A DNA stretch of 18,639 nucleotides from an uncultured Dehalococcoidales bacterium (lineage in GTDB: Bacteria; Chloroflexota; Dehalococcoidia; UBA1151; UBA1328). Below the pieces are notes generated by a model, which saw only the letters and a program-made list of their open reading frames with translations, ran no database searches and had not been told where the DNA came from. Made by a program: the position numbers and the translations under genes. Of the stretch, positions 7,616 to 14,977 are shown one piece after another; position 1 is the stretch's first letter; each line of letters begins with the position of its first letter. The stretch covers positions 1 through 18,639 of the forward strand of contig CAJQSP010000066.1 in assembly GCA_905614375.1 (NCBI GenBank), given 5' to 3'.

Positions 7616-7649
7616 AATCGACCGTCGTTCCAGTAGACGACGGTCGATT
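7616..7649. terminator. Bidirectional hairpin terminator between convergent genes
   Basis: A perfect 13-bp inverted repeat (7616-7628 with 7637-7649) encloses an 8-base loop. It is followed on the plus strand by a short T-rich run (tttggtt). It lies 14 bases after the propeller lipoprotein stop and 20 bases from the opposing gene's stop, as expected for a shared terminator. Confidence 0.82.
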
Positions 7650-7668
7650 TGGTTAAACGAATTGAAAA

Positions 7669-8565
7669 TCAGAACGTGAGTTCGGCGATCGCAATCCCGC
7701 TCTCACCGGCTATCGAGTAGAGAAGGTATTTACGTCCATCTTCCTGATAGATAGCCGGATCTCGCAGCTGATTGACCTGGCCATCTATAAGTCCACGTTT
7801 CGAGGGCTCTTGCGGCATTTCTGAGCCCTCCCACAGCAATTCAGGTGAAAGTAGGTCGATCGGATCTGATGCAGTCCAGTTCATCCAATCGTCCGAAAGG
7901 TCAACGGTGGAAAGTTTGATCCTCTCGGGTGAATCTCCAACCATAGTGAAAAATATCTGAAGAACGTTCTCATCAACTATCACCGCTGAATGCCGCATGT
8001 TTTCTGTGAAAAGGGTAGGACCGTCCTCGAAATTGCTCATTCCGTTTTCGGATCGATAGAACACCCCGGGCATTGCTATTGCGTAGTGGTTGCCATTCCA
8101 TTGGAATGCGCGCAAATACGGGTTGGCCAGCAGCTCCGAGTATGCATTGAAATTCAGTCCGTCTCTCGAAATCGAAACCCGAGTGAATTGCGCCCCGCCT
8201 TTGCCTGTTCCTCCTCCAGTGACAGTGTTCGAGCCATGAAAGTACATTCTGATCCGGGCGCTCTTGTGATCGACATGAACATCGGGTGACGCAATATGCC
8301 CCTCGAAATGTGAGTCCTCAAGCGAAAGAACTCCCTCGCTGTGGATTCGCCACGGTCCTTCTAGGTCGTCTGCATAGGCGATCCGGATGTATCGGCCATC
8401 GTGATGACCGAAGTACAAGTAGTACTTGCCGAGTCGATCTCTTACCCAATCAGGAACTTGAATAAGCGATGGCCCGTTGATGTTGTCGCCCATACGGTCG
8501 TCCATATTCGGGCGGATGATCGGGTTGTTACCAAGACGCTCAACTTTTGGCGTGTAATCGGTCAT
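7669..8565 (-). CDS. GH43-like five-bladed beta-propeller protein
   Basis: A 298-residue protein without a signal peptide, so probably cytoplasmic. Sequence marks of the GH43/GH32-type propeller fold are NPII near the start, NGPSLI, KYYLYFGHHDGRYIRIAY with DDLEGPW, HIASPDVHVD (Asp95) and LRDPAIYQ (Arg268-Asp269) with EDGRKYLLYS. Several acidic residues could serve as catalytic pairs, but I cannot assign them. The fold acts on furanosides or pyranosides, and many members are uncharacterised. ATG 8565 is the only start, since an in-frame TGA lies eight codons upstream; the ribosome-binding site is poor. It converges on the propeller lipoprotein. Confidence 0.72.
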   Translation of the reverse strand: MTDYTPKVERLGNNPIIRPNMDDRMGDNINGPSLIQVPDWVRDRLGKYYLYFGHHDGRYIRIAYADDLEGPWRIHSEGVLSLEDSHFEGHIASPDVHVDHKSARIRMYFHGSNTVTGGGTGKGGAQFTRVSISRDGLNFNAYSELLANPYLRAFQWNGNHYAIAMPGVFYRSENGMSNFEDGPTLFTENMRHSAVIVDENVLQIFFTMVGDSPERIKLSTVDLSDDWMNWTASDPIDLLSPELLWEGSEMPQEPSKRGLIDGQVNQLRDPAIYQEDGRKYLLYSIAGESGIAIAELTF

Positions 8566-8641
8566 GTCTATGCGTGGAGCTTTGCGAAATCAGGGTCGAG
8601 ATGAGCAGTCGTGTAATCAGAGAGAGTGAATCGCCACACTA

Positions 8642-9000
8642 CTATTCTTCAACACCTGCGAAGAGATCGGTTTCGAAAATTCCTGTTTGACCCTCAGGAA
8701 CCGGCGGGTCGACCAGTATAAAGAAATCCTAGTTCAACAAACCAGCTTCGAGTTCAGGTGTTGGCCTGCGATCGAGCGGCCAATACTGAGTTCTGTGCAC
8801 TTCAATCGCTTTACGTCGTATATCCGCGTAATGGGCAGTACCAAGCACTGTGCTTAGAGATTCGTCAGGAACTCCCATGTCATTCACATCCAGCTTGGTA
8901 AGACCAGAATCAGGGCCTGCTTCAGAAAACACCTCGAACCAAATTTTTCATCATCGATCGTGGAAATACGTGATAGTACAGCTTCGCTGGTTTCCACATA
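8642..9000 (-). pseudogene. PIG-L/LmbE-family deacetylase pseudogene (C-terminal part)
   Basis: Reading leftward, one frame gives WKPAKLYYHVFPRSMM and ends in TGA. An extra T in a TTTT run near 8928 explains the shift to the next frame. That frame continues SEAGPDSG, then VPDESLSTVLG and KAIEVHRTQ, the K..A...H.sQ signature of PIG-L proteins. The frame then meets TAG at 8731-8729, yet stays open beyond it as VDPPVPEGQTG and ends ETDLFAGVEE, a typical PIG-L C-terminus. In the same frame as the first piece, an upstream stretch near 9086-9060 reads DGGDGMPDA, which may be a worn copy of the D-G-G-x-G-H-P-D-H motif; that extension is tentative. The AHPDD zinc site is absent. The gene is dead: a frameshift, an amber stop and a lost N-terminus. 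Confidence 0.7.
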
Positions 9001-9156
9001 TATTTTTAGTCAACAAACAGAAACCGTCGACCAGAAGCAAGCTCCTGTAGCGAAAACGCTGCATCGGGCATACCATCGCCCCCATCAGACCGACGAACAA
9101 CTCTTTTCACGATCGTAGGAAGCAATCGCCGCCTACAGAAAACGAAGCTCGTATCC
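9001..9156. other. Leader of enolase paralogue 2, overlapping possible PIG-L debris
   Basis: No intact gene is present. The minus strand is partly open and may hold the worn central part of the PIG-L pseudogene. No clear promoter for the downstream gene was found by eye. Confidence 0.4.
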
Positions 9157-10299
9157 ATGAAAATAACTAAAGTCACCCCACTGATGCTCGACCGATACCT
9201 AGTGGTACAAGTTGAAACTGACGCCGGAATTACTGGTCTCGGCGAATCGGGAGCATGGGGTTTCCTAGAGGCTTCACAGTCGGCTATAGAGAAATTCGGT
9301 CGATACCTAGTTGGAGAAGACCCACTCCGTATCGAACATCACTGGCAGTACATGTACCGCTTCTCTCACTTTCGTGGGGCGGCCATCATGGGTGCGCTGA
9401 GTGCAATCGATATTGCGCTTTGGGACATCATGGGCAAGCACTTCGACACCCCCGTTCACCAGCTGCTAGGTGGCAAGGTTCGTGCCAAAGCGCGCGTTTA
9501 CTACCACGTATTCGGGGACACTACCGAGGTTCTGACCAGCGGAATCGTAGATGCCAAAGAACAAGGCTTCACTGCCGTTGGTCACCTGACACCCTTCTTG
9601 GATGAAGACCGCGACGTTCCTTATTTTAAAACCCACGCCGATAAAATTGGCGACGCCATCGAAACAGTTCGCGGCTACCGAGCAGCCGTAGGCACTGGCG
9701 TCGATCTTTGTATCGAAATCCATCGTCGAATGACTCCGACCGAAGCGGTTCAGCTTGGATTGGGTATCGAAGAGTTCCACCCCTACTTCTTCGAGGACCC
9801 GGTAACCCCAGACAACTTCGACGAGATGGCGTACGTTGCCGACAAGATCAACATTCCAATCGCAACCGGCGAGAGATTCACGTCGATTTGGGAATTCGAG
9901 ATGGCACTCTCACGAAACGCCGTGCAGTACATTCGTCCTGACGTATGCCTAGTAGGCGGAATATCTGGCGCTCGAAAGATCGCGGCTCTAGCCGAGGCAC
10001 GTCACGTAGGCGTTGTACCGCACAATCCGCTATCGCCAGTATCGACAGCCGCTTGTCTGCAAATAGCTGCAACCGCACCGAATTTCGCCTTGCAGGAATA
10101 CCCGATCGGCGAAGATATTGCACCGAAAATAAACATGGTCACGGGGATGGCAGAGCACGACGGCAACGGCTATCTGACAATTTCAGATGCCCCGGGAATC
10201 GGACTCGAACTGAAACCGAACGCAGTTGAAATGTGTCCAGAAAAGCCGAGAGAAGTAATTACCCGACTTCACGCCGATGGAAGCGTTATCGATCAATGA
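9157..10299 (+). CDS. Enolase-superfamily sugar-acid dehydratase-like enzyme, paralogue 2
   Basis: A 380-residue protein with the full cap and barrel. It resembles galactonate/mannonate dehydratases: IEIHRR (Glu187, His189), FFEDPV (Glu213), ATGERF (Glu239), IRPD (Asp262) and VPHNPLSP (His289). Glu187, Glu213 and Glu239 are the probable magnesium ligands. The second strand reads VGHL (Gly142-His143-Leu144), where related enzymes carry a lysine or arginine, so the catalytic set is altered. The likely reaction is dehydration of an aldonic or related acid to a 2-keto-3-deoxy acid, but the missing base makes this uncertain. The N-terminus (MKITKVTPLML) is typical and supports ATG 9157. A DHDPS-fold gene follows 179 bases later, as is common for dehydratase-aldolase pairs. 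Confidence 0.87.
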   Translation: MKITKVTPLMLDRYLVVQVETDAGITGLGESGAWGFLEASQSAIEKFGRYLVGEDPLRIEHHWQYMYRFSHFRGAAIMGALSAIDIALWDIMGKHFDTPVHQLLGGKVRAKARVYYHVFGDTTEVLTSGIVDAKEQGFTAVGHLTPFLDEDRDVPYFKTHADKIGDAIETVRGYRAAVGTGVDLCIEIHRRMTPTEAVQLGLGIEEFHPYFFEDPVTPDNFDEMAYVADKINIPIATGERFTSIWEFEMALSRNAVQYIRPDVCLVGGISGARKIAALAEARHVGVVPHNPLSPVSTAACLQIAATAPNFALQEYPIGEDIAPKINMVTGMAEHDGNGYLTISDAPGIGLELKPNAVEMCPEKPREVITRLHADGSVIDQ

Positions 10300-10478
10300 A
10301 CCAAGGGCTCTTTGTCTTCGTGACATCAATCTGATAGAGCTAGATTGGTTTACCGCTATTCGGACTGTCGTCAGGTCAGTCGACCTTATTCGCCAATGGG
10401 AGACCGTTCGGCAGTCGACTTCGACTTCCGACATACTTGAAATCTATCTCCTATCAACCCTCTGAAAAATCTAACTTC

Positions 10479-11402
10479 ATGCCAATTCCAACTCAAAATC
10501 CTATCGTTGTCGCTCCAAGCCCTACGCCGTTCAAGGATGACGACTCGGTCGACTACGCAGCCATCGAAAGAAATGTAGAGAAGTGGATCAAGACTCCGTT
10601 ATCGGGATTTGTTTTGAACTCTGAAAACGGTGAAGAGCAGTTTTTGTCAGAGGCTGAACGACTCGAAATTGTTCGCACCGTGAATAACGCTCGAAACGGC
10701 GAAAAGTTCATTGTTGGCGGAGTCGATAGTTCATCTGTCACCGACTCAATTCGTTTGGCGGAAGATTTGGTTGAAGCCGGAGCGGAGATGATTCGCATCC
10801 GGATCCCACGACTCACGAAGAACGTCACGGGCTACTTCGAGCAGGTTGTGCCACGAGTTCCAGCTCCCGTCGTGATCATTCATCAGATGGCTCCCGGCAT
10901 GTTTGCCGGCGGAGCAGCACCAGTTGGCGCCGAGCCTGAAGTAATCGGCGAACTTGTAGATATCGATAACGTCTGGGGCTACATCGCTTCGGGTAACGTT
11001 CGATTTGAGGCTCGGGTTCGCAACTTCGTAACGGTCGACAAGCCGTTCTGGCTCGGAAACGGTCTTCTGCTGCTTGCCATGACTGCAATTGGAGCGAATG
11101 GAGCGTGCCTTATGCTGGGGAACGTCGCACCTGCGGAGTGCCTCCAGATCATCTCAAGCGTGATGAACGGCGAACTCGCTAAGGCTCAGGAAGTACAGAG
11201 TCGAATCATCGAAGCCGACCAACAAATCCTCGATCGTGGAGCTGCAGGAATAAAAGCAGCCATGGATATTCTCGGCTACGAAGGTGGCGCACCTCGCCTA
11301 CCGAACCCGTCAGTCACAGACGCCGACCGCGAGATCATTCGAGTTGCAATGAATAGTGCGGAGCTTATAAAGGGTTTCACAGCGACTCGTGATAGATGCT
11401 GA
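10479..11402 (+). CDS. DHDPS/N-acetylneuraminate-lyase-fold protein lacking the catalytic lysine
   Basis: A 307-residue protein from ATG 10479 (TTG 10437 is in frame but unlikely). The family start VVAPSPTPF and the NSENGEEQFLS motif (the GxxGE carboxylate-binding site) are present. Two catalytic positions differ. The Schiff-base lysine of the G-I-K-D/T motif is Ile169 (WGYIASG), and the tyrosine of the Y-N-x-P motif is His135 (IIHQMAPG). The normal aldolase/lyase mechanism of class I members therefore cannot operate as usual. It might be a binding or regulatory protein, or use other chemistry. It sits downstream of a dehydratase-like gene, where a 2-keto-3-deoxy-acid aldolase would be expected. 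The stop codon lies inside a small palindrome. Confidence 0.83.
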   Translation: MPIPTQNPIVVAPSPTPFKDDDSVDYAAIERNVEKWIKTPLSGFVLNSENGEEQFLSEAERLEIVRTVNNARNGEKFIVGGVDSSSVTDSIRLAEDLVEAGAEMIRIRIPRLTKNVTGYFEQVVPRVPAPVVIIHQMAPGMFAGGAAPVGAEPEVIGELVDIDNVWGYIASGNVRFEARVRNFVTVDKPFWLGNGLLLLAMTAIGANGACLMLGNVAPAECLQIISSVMNGELAKAQEVQSRIIEADQQILDRGAAGIKAAMDILGYEGGAPRLPNPSVTDADREIIRVAMNSAELIKGFTATRDRC

Positions 11403-11416
11403 AATGAATTCAGCAT
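11396..11416. repeat. Short palindrome spanning the stop of the DHDPS-fold gene
   Basis: ATGCTGAA (11396-11403) pairs with TTCAGCAT (11409-11416) across a 5-base loop, followed by GACAG. There is no T-run, so it is not a standard intrinsic terminator. It matches the shape of widespread small intergenic palindromes of the type CTGAA-n-TTCAG-(C/G)ATGAC. The TGA stop (11400-11402) is inside the left arm, so the element supplies the end of the gene. Confidence 0.5.
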
Positions 11417-11540
11417 GACAGTGGTTTGGAACGAGACTAACAGGGAAAATCTCGTGGGTTTACTAAGCATTAGAAACGCGACTAGTAACATCTCCCCAAT
11501 CCCAGCCAAACCGTCATCAATCAGAAAAAGACACCTCGTA

Positions 11541-12332
11541 TCACCAGATCGACCAGCCGCCATCTACGCGGAATTCTTGACCTGTAATCCAGGCTCCGGC
11601 ATCTGATGCCAGTAACGCTGCTGTTCCTTTTAGGTCTTGTGAAAGACCCGTTCGCTGGAGCGGGATCATCTTGCGGAACGTCTCGACCTGATCGGCGTTG
11701 GTGTCGGTGCGTGGAATCTGCCCCGGGCTAATGCAGTTCACAGTAATCCCGTGCTCACCGAACTCGGCAGCCATCGCTAGGGTCAGGCTCAACACGCCAC
11801 CCTTGGCAGCGATGTACGGTGGTCCCGAGCGTTTGAACTCGGAATTGTAAATACGGCTATCCATCGCCAAAGTCGCAGCGATTGACCCCAAAGTAATGAT
11901 CGATCCACGCTTAGCGGGAATCATCGCTCTGCCAGCCGACTGCGCAGTGATGTACGTGCCTGTTAGGTTCACATCGAGTGTTCGCCTGAACTCCTCGATG
12001 TCGCCATTGGGCGGATAGTTCGTCGTGAACGAACCACCTGCGTTGCAAATGGCTATGTCGAGTCGGCCATTATCGTTCATGACTCTGTCGACCAGCGCAT
12101 CGACTTGAGATTCGTCAGTCACGTCACAACCCATCGCCGTGACGTCCATTCCCCGCCCACGAAGTCGCTCAGCCACATTTTCGCAAAGCTCGGTACGACG
12201 AGAAGCGATATAGACCTTCGCACCAAGATCACACAGGGCTTCAGTAAAGGCCGTTCCGAGATGCGTGCCGCCGCCAGTGACTATGGCAGTACGGCCTGTG
12301 AGATCGAAGAGTTGTTGAATTGATTTAGTCAT
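11541..12332 (-). CDS. Short-chain dehydrogenase/reductase
   Basis: A 263-residue classical SDR. The nucleotide-binding motif TGGGTHLG is at residues 19-26, Asp70 of CDVTD binds adenine and CNAGG is at 96-100. The catalytic tetrad is Asn122, Ser150, Tyr173 and Lys177 (YIAAK). Family marks VNCISPGQI and the C-terminal RVDGGW are present. The segment between Ser150 and Tyr173 is about ten residues longer than in most classical SDRs. Arg45-Arg46 after strand 2 suggests NADP(H) preference. It oxidises or reduces an alcohol/ketone, perhaps a sugar acid given its neighbours. Its start overlaps the stop of the metallophosphoesterase by ATGA, so the two are translationally coupled. Confidence 0.92.
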   Translation of the reverse strand: MTKSIQQLFDLTGRTAIVTGGGTHLGTAFTEALCDLGAKVYIASRRTELCENVAERLRGRGMDVTAMGCDVTDESQVDALVDRVMNDNGRLDIAICNAGGSFTTNYPPNGDIEEFRRTLDVNLTGTYITAQSAGRAMIPAKRGSIITLGSIAATLAMDSRIYNSEFKRSGPPYIAAKGGVLSLTLAMAAEFGEHGITVNCISPGQIPRTDTNADQVETFRKMIPLQRTGLSQDLKGTAALLASDAGAWITGQEFRVDGGWSIW

Positions 12333-13459
12333 TGAATTGGGGCTTCGAAATTGTGGCGTAGTTTGATCGTTCGTTCGGATGGCTCGTACCAGCCCTCATC
12401 GGCGTATTGGTCGGAATGTAGATAGCACTGCACCCGAACTTCGTCTGATCCCTCGGTGAATGTGAACAACCGGCTCATCGGAATCGAGTTCCGCTGGCCG
12501 TGGTAGCGAGTAACCGCAGAAACGTTCACAAAGTTCGCTCCCCATTTCTGTTCCACGTGCGATCGTCCACCGGTTGTATCGTCGGGATGGGTGTGAGTAT
12601 GAGCGCCCAACCACAAATCAATTGCAGGCTGATTTTCGTCTAAGAAATTCTCGATACGACCCGAATCTTTTTGACCACCCACCCAGTAAATAAACGAAGA
12701 CCCGGGTGCGCCGCCGTCTGGCATTCGACCGTGATAGCCCTCGTCGCAACCCTCGTTTAACCCTGAGGCTACGGTCGTCTCTTTAATCATGTGGTGATGG
12801 GCTGAAATAACGATCTTGTCTTTGTTTTCGGCAACCCTCTGGGTCCACCACTGGAAGGTCTCCTCCGAAATTGCCCCTGCTGGATACCCGCCAAACTCGC
12901 CTCGACCAATAGGCGCTCCACCATCGTTTCGATCAGCCATCATCAGAAATACTACGTTGCCTACCTCAAATGAGTAGTTCTCCCATGTACCCGTGGTCTG
13001 GTAAGGTCGTGCCGAATTATCGATTCCGGAGTGTTCTGTGCTATCACCAGTCGGGTCGATCCATTTTTGGAACCACCACTGTGTCGGTTCGTCGGCGCCC
13101 GAAGCATCGTGATTTCCGATCACATCGTAAAAATGCTCACGACCGTGCTGCTTCGCCGATGCGTACTGCGAAACGACCAGTTCGCCCTCTTCGTCATCTG
13201 GAGGGAGCTGCGACCCTGAGAAGTCGCCGAGGTTTACTGCGATATCGAAGCCGCCAGATTCTCCGTCGGTGTTCGGCCAAGCTTCAGCGTGCTGGATCAC
13301 TTCTTCAAGCGAACGACGCCCAAATTTTATCTCGGTTCCAACATGCGTATCCGACAGCGCCCAAAGGCGAAAAGTTCGAGCCAAAATTTTATATTCTCTC
13401 TGAAATAGTTTCTTGATTGGTGGGTATAGTACCGTTGGCATTACAAACGCTGACGGCAT
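12329..13459 (-). CDS. Calcineurin-like metallophosphoesterase
   Basis: A 376-residue protein with the complete dimetal phosphoesterase set: SDTH (Asp37, His39), LGDF (Asp79), GNHD (Asn116-His117), SAHHHM (His221/His222) and GAHTHTH (His287, His289). Such enzymes hydrolyse phosphomono- or diesters with two metal ions. No membrane segment or clear signal is seen, although residues 1-28 are not family sequence and the start is uncertain. ATG 13441 is also in frame and neither site has a good ribosome-binding sequence. Large loops (about 135-160 and 230-265) would shape the substrate pocket. It is the first gene of a two-gene minus-strand operon with the SDR. It faces enolase paralogue 3 across about 200 bases. 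Confidence 0.85.
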   Translation of the reverse strand: MPSAFVMPTVLYPPIKKLFQREYKILARTFRLWALSDTHVGTEIKFGRRSLEEVIQHAEAWPNTDGESGGFDIAVNLGDFSGSQLPPDDEEGELVVSQYASAKQHGREHFYDVIGNHDASGADEPTQWWFQKWIDPTGDSTEHSGIDNSARPYQTTGTWENYSFEVGNVVFLMMADRNDGGAPIGRGEFGGYPAGAISEETFQWWTQRVAENKDKIVISAHHHMIKETTVASGLNEGCDEGYHGRMPDGGAPGSSFIYWVGGQKDSGRIENFLDENQPAIDLWLGAHTHTHPDDTTGGRSHVEQKWGANFVNVSAVTRYHGQRNSIPMSRLFTFTEGSDEVRVQCYLHSDQYADEGWYEPSERTIKLRHNFEAPIQ

Positions 13460-13663
13460 CTATTGAGCAAGCCCAAGCGAACCGCATCATAGCCGCAACA
13501 GAATCGGGCGTGCTGCCTAGTTCGACCGAATCGACCGTCAACATCGGCTTCAAATCGGCGTATACTCCCGCCGCGAGCGTTGCCATTGAATTGCGATTCA
13601 CTAGCAGCACGCTCCATAAAATCGAGCGTAGATCCAGATAATAGCCAGTTAAGAGAAAGATAT

Positions 13664-14821
13664 ATGGCAGCAATTACCAGTGTTGAATTCCGTAGGTTCA
13701 CAGCGAACCACCACAACGCACAACGCAACTGGTTGCTGGTAAAACTGAACACAGACGATCCGAATATGTACGGCATCGGCGATGCATCGCCCATGCAAGA
13801 CGACGCGCTCGTTATGGCCATGATCGAGCAAATGGTGGAGAAGCACCTGATCGGTAAGGACCCTCTCGAAACCGAAGTTCACTGGACGAACTTATACCAG
13901 GACTTCCAAGCACGAGGAGGTCGAATAGCATCCACTGCCATCTCAGGCATAGATATCGCACTGTGGGACATGAAAGGTCGTATTCTCGACCAGCCGGTTT
14001 GGAAGTTGCTCGGCGGCGCGCATCGCCGCAGCATCAGGGTCTATGCCAACGGCTGGTACTCAAACCCTGGAACGGCTGAACAAAACGCTGAAGAGGCGAA
14101 GATAGTCGTCGACATGGGCTACACCGCCCTCAAGTTCGATCCTTTTGGGCAGCACAACTACTACAAGCTATCTCTTAAAGAGGCGCAATTAGCTGAAGAC
14201 CGCGTCGCCGCCGTTAGACAGGCGGTCGGGCCAAATGTCGATATTCTCGTCGAAGCTCACGCCAAATTCGATGTGATGAACGCGATTCAAATCGGCAAAC
14301 GACTCGAAGAATATCGACCGCTTTTCTACGAAGAACCGGTCTCTCAAGAACGGGTTTCCGAGTTATTAGAAGTTCGAAACAAAGTTAACATTCCGATTGC
14401 AACTGGCGAGCGGCTTTACACAAAATTCCCGTTCGCAGAAATCGTCGATCGACACGCAGCTGACGTACTTCAGCCCGATATAGCCAACGCCGGTGGAATC
14501 ACTGAGTTAAAGAAAATAGCGATCATCGCCGAGGCAAAACACATCACAATGGCGCCACACAATGTCTGCTCGCCGGTTGGTGCAATGGCTGAGATGCACC
14601 TCGATGCTTCGATCATCAACTTCGAGATTCAAGAATATCACGCCGAGTTCTACACAGAACACTACTTCACTGTTCTCGATGGCTTCCCACGTCAAAAAGA
14701 CGGCTACGTCGAACTGTCCGATACACCGGGGCTCGGACTCGAGCTCAACGAAGCCGAAATTGCTGCACATCCACCGCTAGCGAAAACCACTTCAGCAGGA
14801 GGAACCGTTAGAGGCATCTGA
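13664..14821 (+). CDS. Enolase-superfamily sugar-acid dehydratase-like enzyme, paralogue 3
   Basis: A 385-residue protein with an intact catalytic set. The second strand has Lys157-Phe-Asp159 (ALKFDP), typical of galactonate-type dehydratases. Probable metal ligands are Glu197 (VEAH), Glu223 (YEEPV) and Glu249 (ATGERL); Asp272 (LQPD) and His299 (APHN) form the dyad. It probably dehydrates an aldonic or aldaric acid to a 2-keto-3-deoxy acid. ATG 13664 was chosen because MAAITSVEF is the natural family N-terminus and aagagaaag lies just upstream; the frame is open back to 13580 but that part has no family sequence. An HpcH/HpaI aldolase follows 156 bases downstream, a logical next step for cleaving the keto acid. 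Confidence 0.9.
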   Translation: MAAITSVEFRRFTANHHNAQRNWLLVKLNTDDPNMYGIGDASPMQDDALVMAMIEQMVEKHLIGKDPLETEVHWTNLYQDFQARGGRIASTAISGIDIALWDMKGRILDQPVWKLLGGAHRRSIRVYANGWYSNPGTAEQNAEEAKIVVDMGYTALKFDPFGQHNYYKLSLKEAQLAEDRVAAVRQAVGPNVDILVEAHAKFDVMNAIQIGKRLEEYRPLFYEEPVSQERVSELLEVRNKVNIPIATGERLYTKFPFAEIVDRHAADVLQPDIANAGGITELKKIAIIAEAKHITMAPHNVCSPVGAMAEMHLDASIINFEIQEYHAEFYTEHYFTVLDGFPRQKDGYVELSDTPGLGLELNEAEIAAHPPLAKTTSAGGTVRGI

Positions 14822-14843
14822 GTGGCTCAAGTGGCTAAGCCAC
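14822..14843 (+). terminator. Weak hairpin after enolase paralogue 3
   Basis: GTGGCT at 14822-14827 or GTGGC at 14831-14835 can pair with the GCCAC/AGCCAC ending at 14843. The alternatives are mutually exclusive. Only a weak T-containing tail (agtttct) follows. It could attenuate readthrough into the aldolase, but the support is slight. Confidence 0.3.
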
Positions 14844-14977
14844 AGTTTCTGATCTACGACGCTCGGATCTCGATTAACTAATGTGGTTCTAGTAACAGAT
14901 CAACATTTATCTCCAGTAAGTACGCACTCAAATAATCCCCATCAGGGACAACACATCAAATAAGGAATGGTTCGCAA

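Noticed and set aside
10437..10478. TTG start for the DHDPS-fold gene
   Set aside because: The 14 added residues are not family sequence; ATG 10479 begins exactly where the family N-terminus begins.
13580..13663. N-terminal extension of enolase paralogue 3
   Set aside because: The extra 28 residues have no family similarity, and the natural start MAAITSVEF lies at 13664 behind a purine-rich stretch.
13389..13673. 94-codon minus-strand ORF over the metallophosphoesterase start
   Set aside because: Overlaps both neighbours in other frames and shows no domain; best explained as chance.
14507..14770. Minus-strand ORFs inside the enolase and aldolase genes
   Set aside because: Antisense shadows of well-supported coding frames with catalytic motifs.
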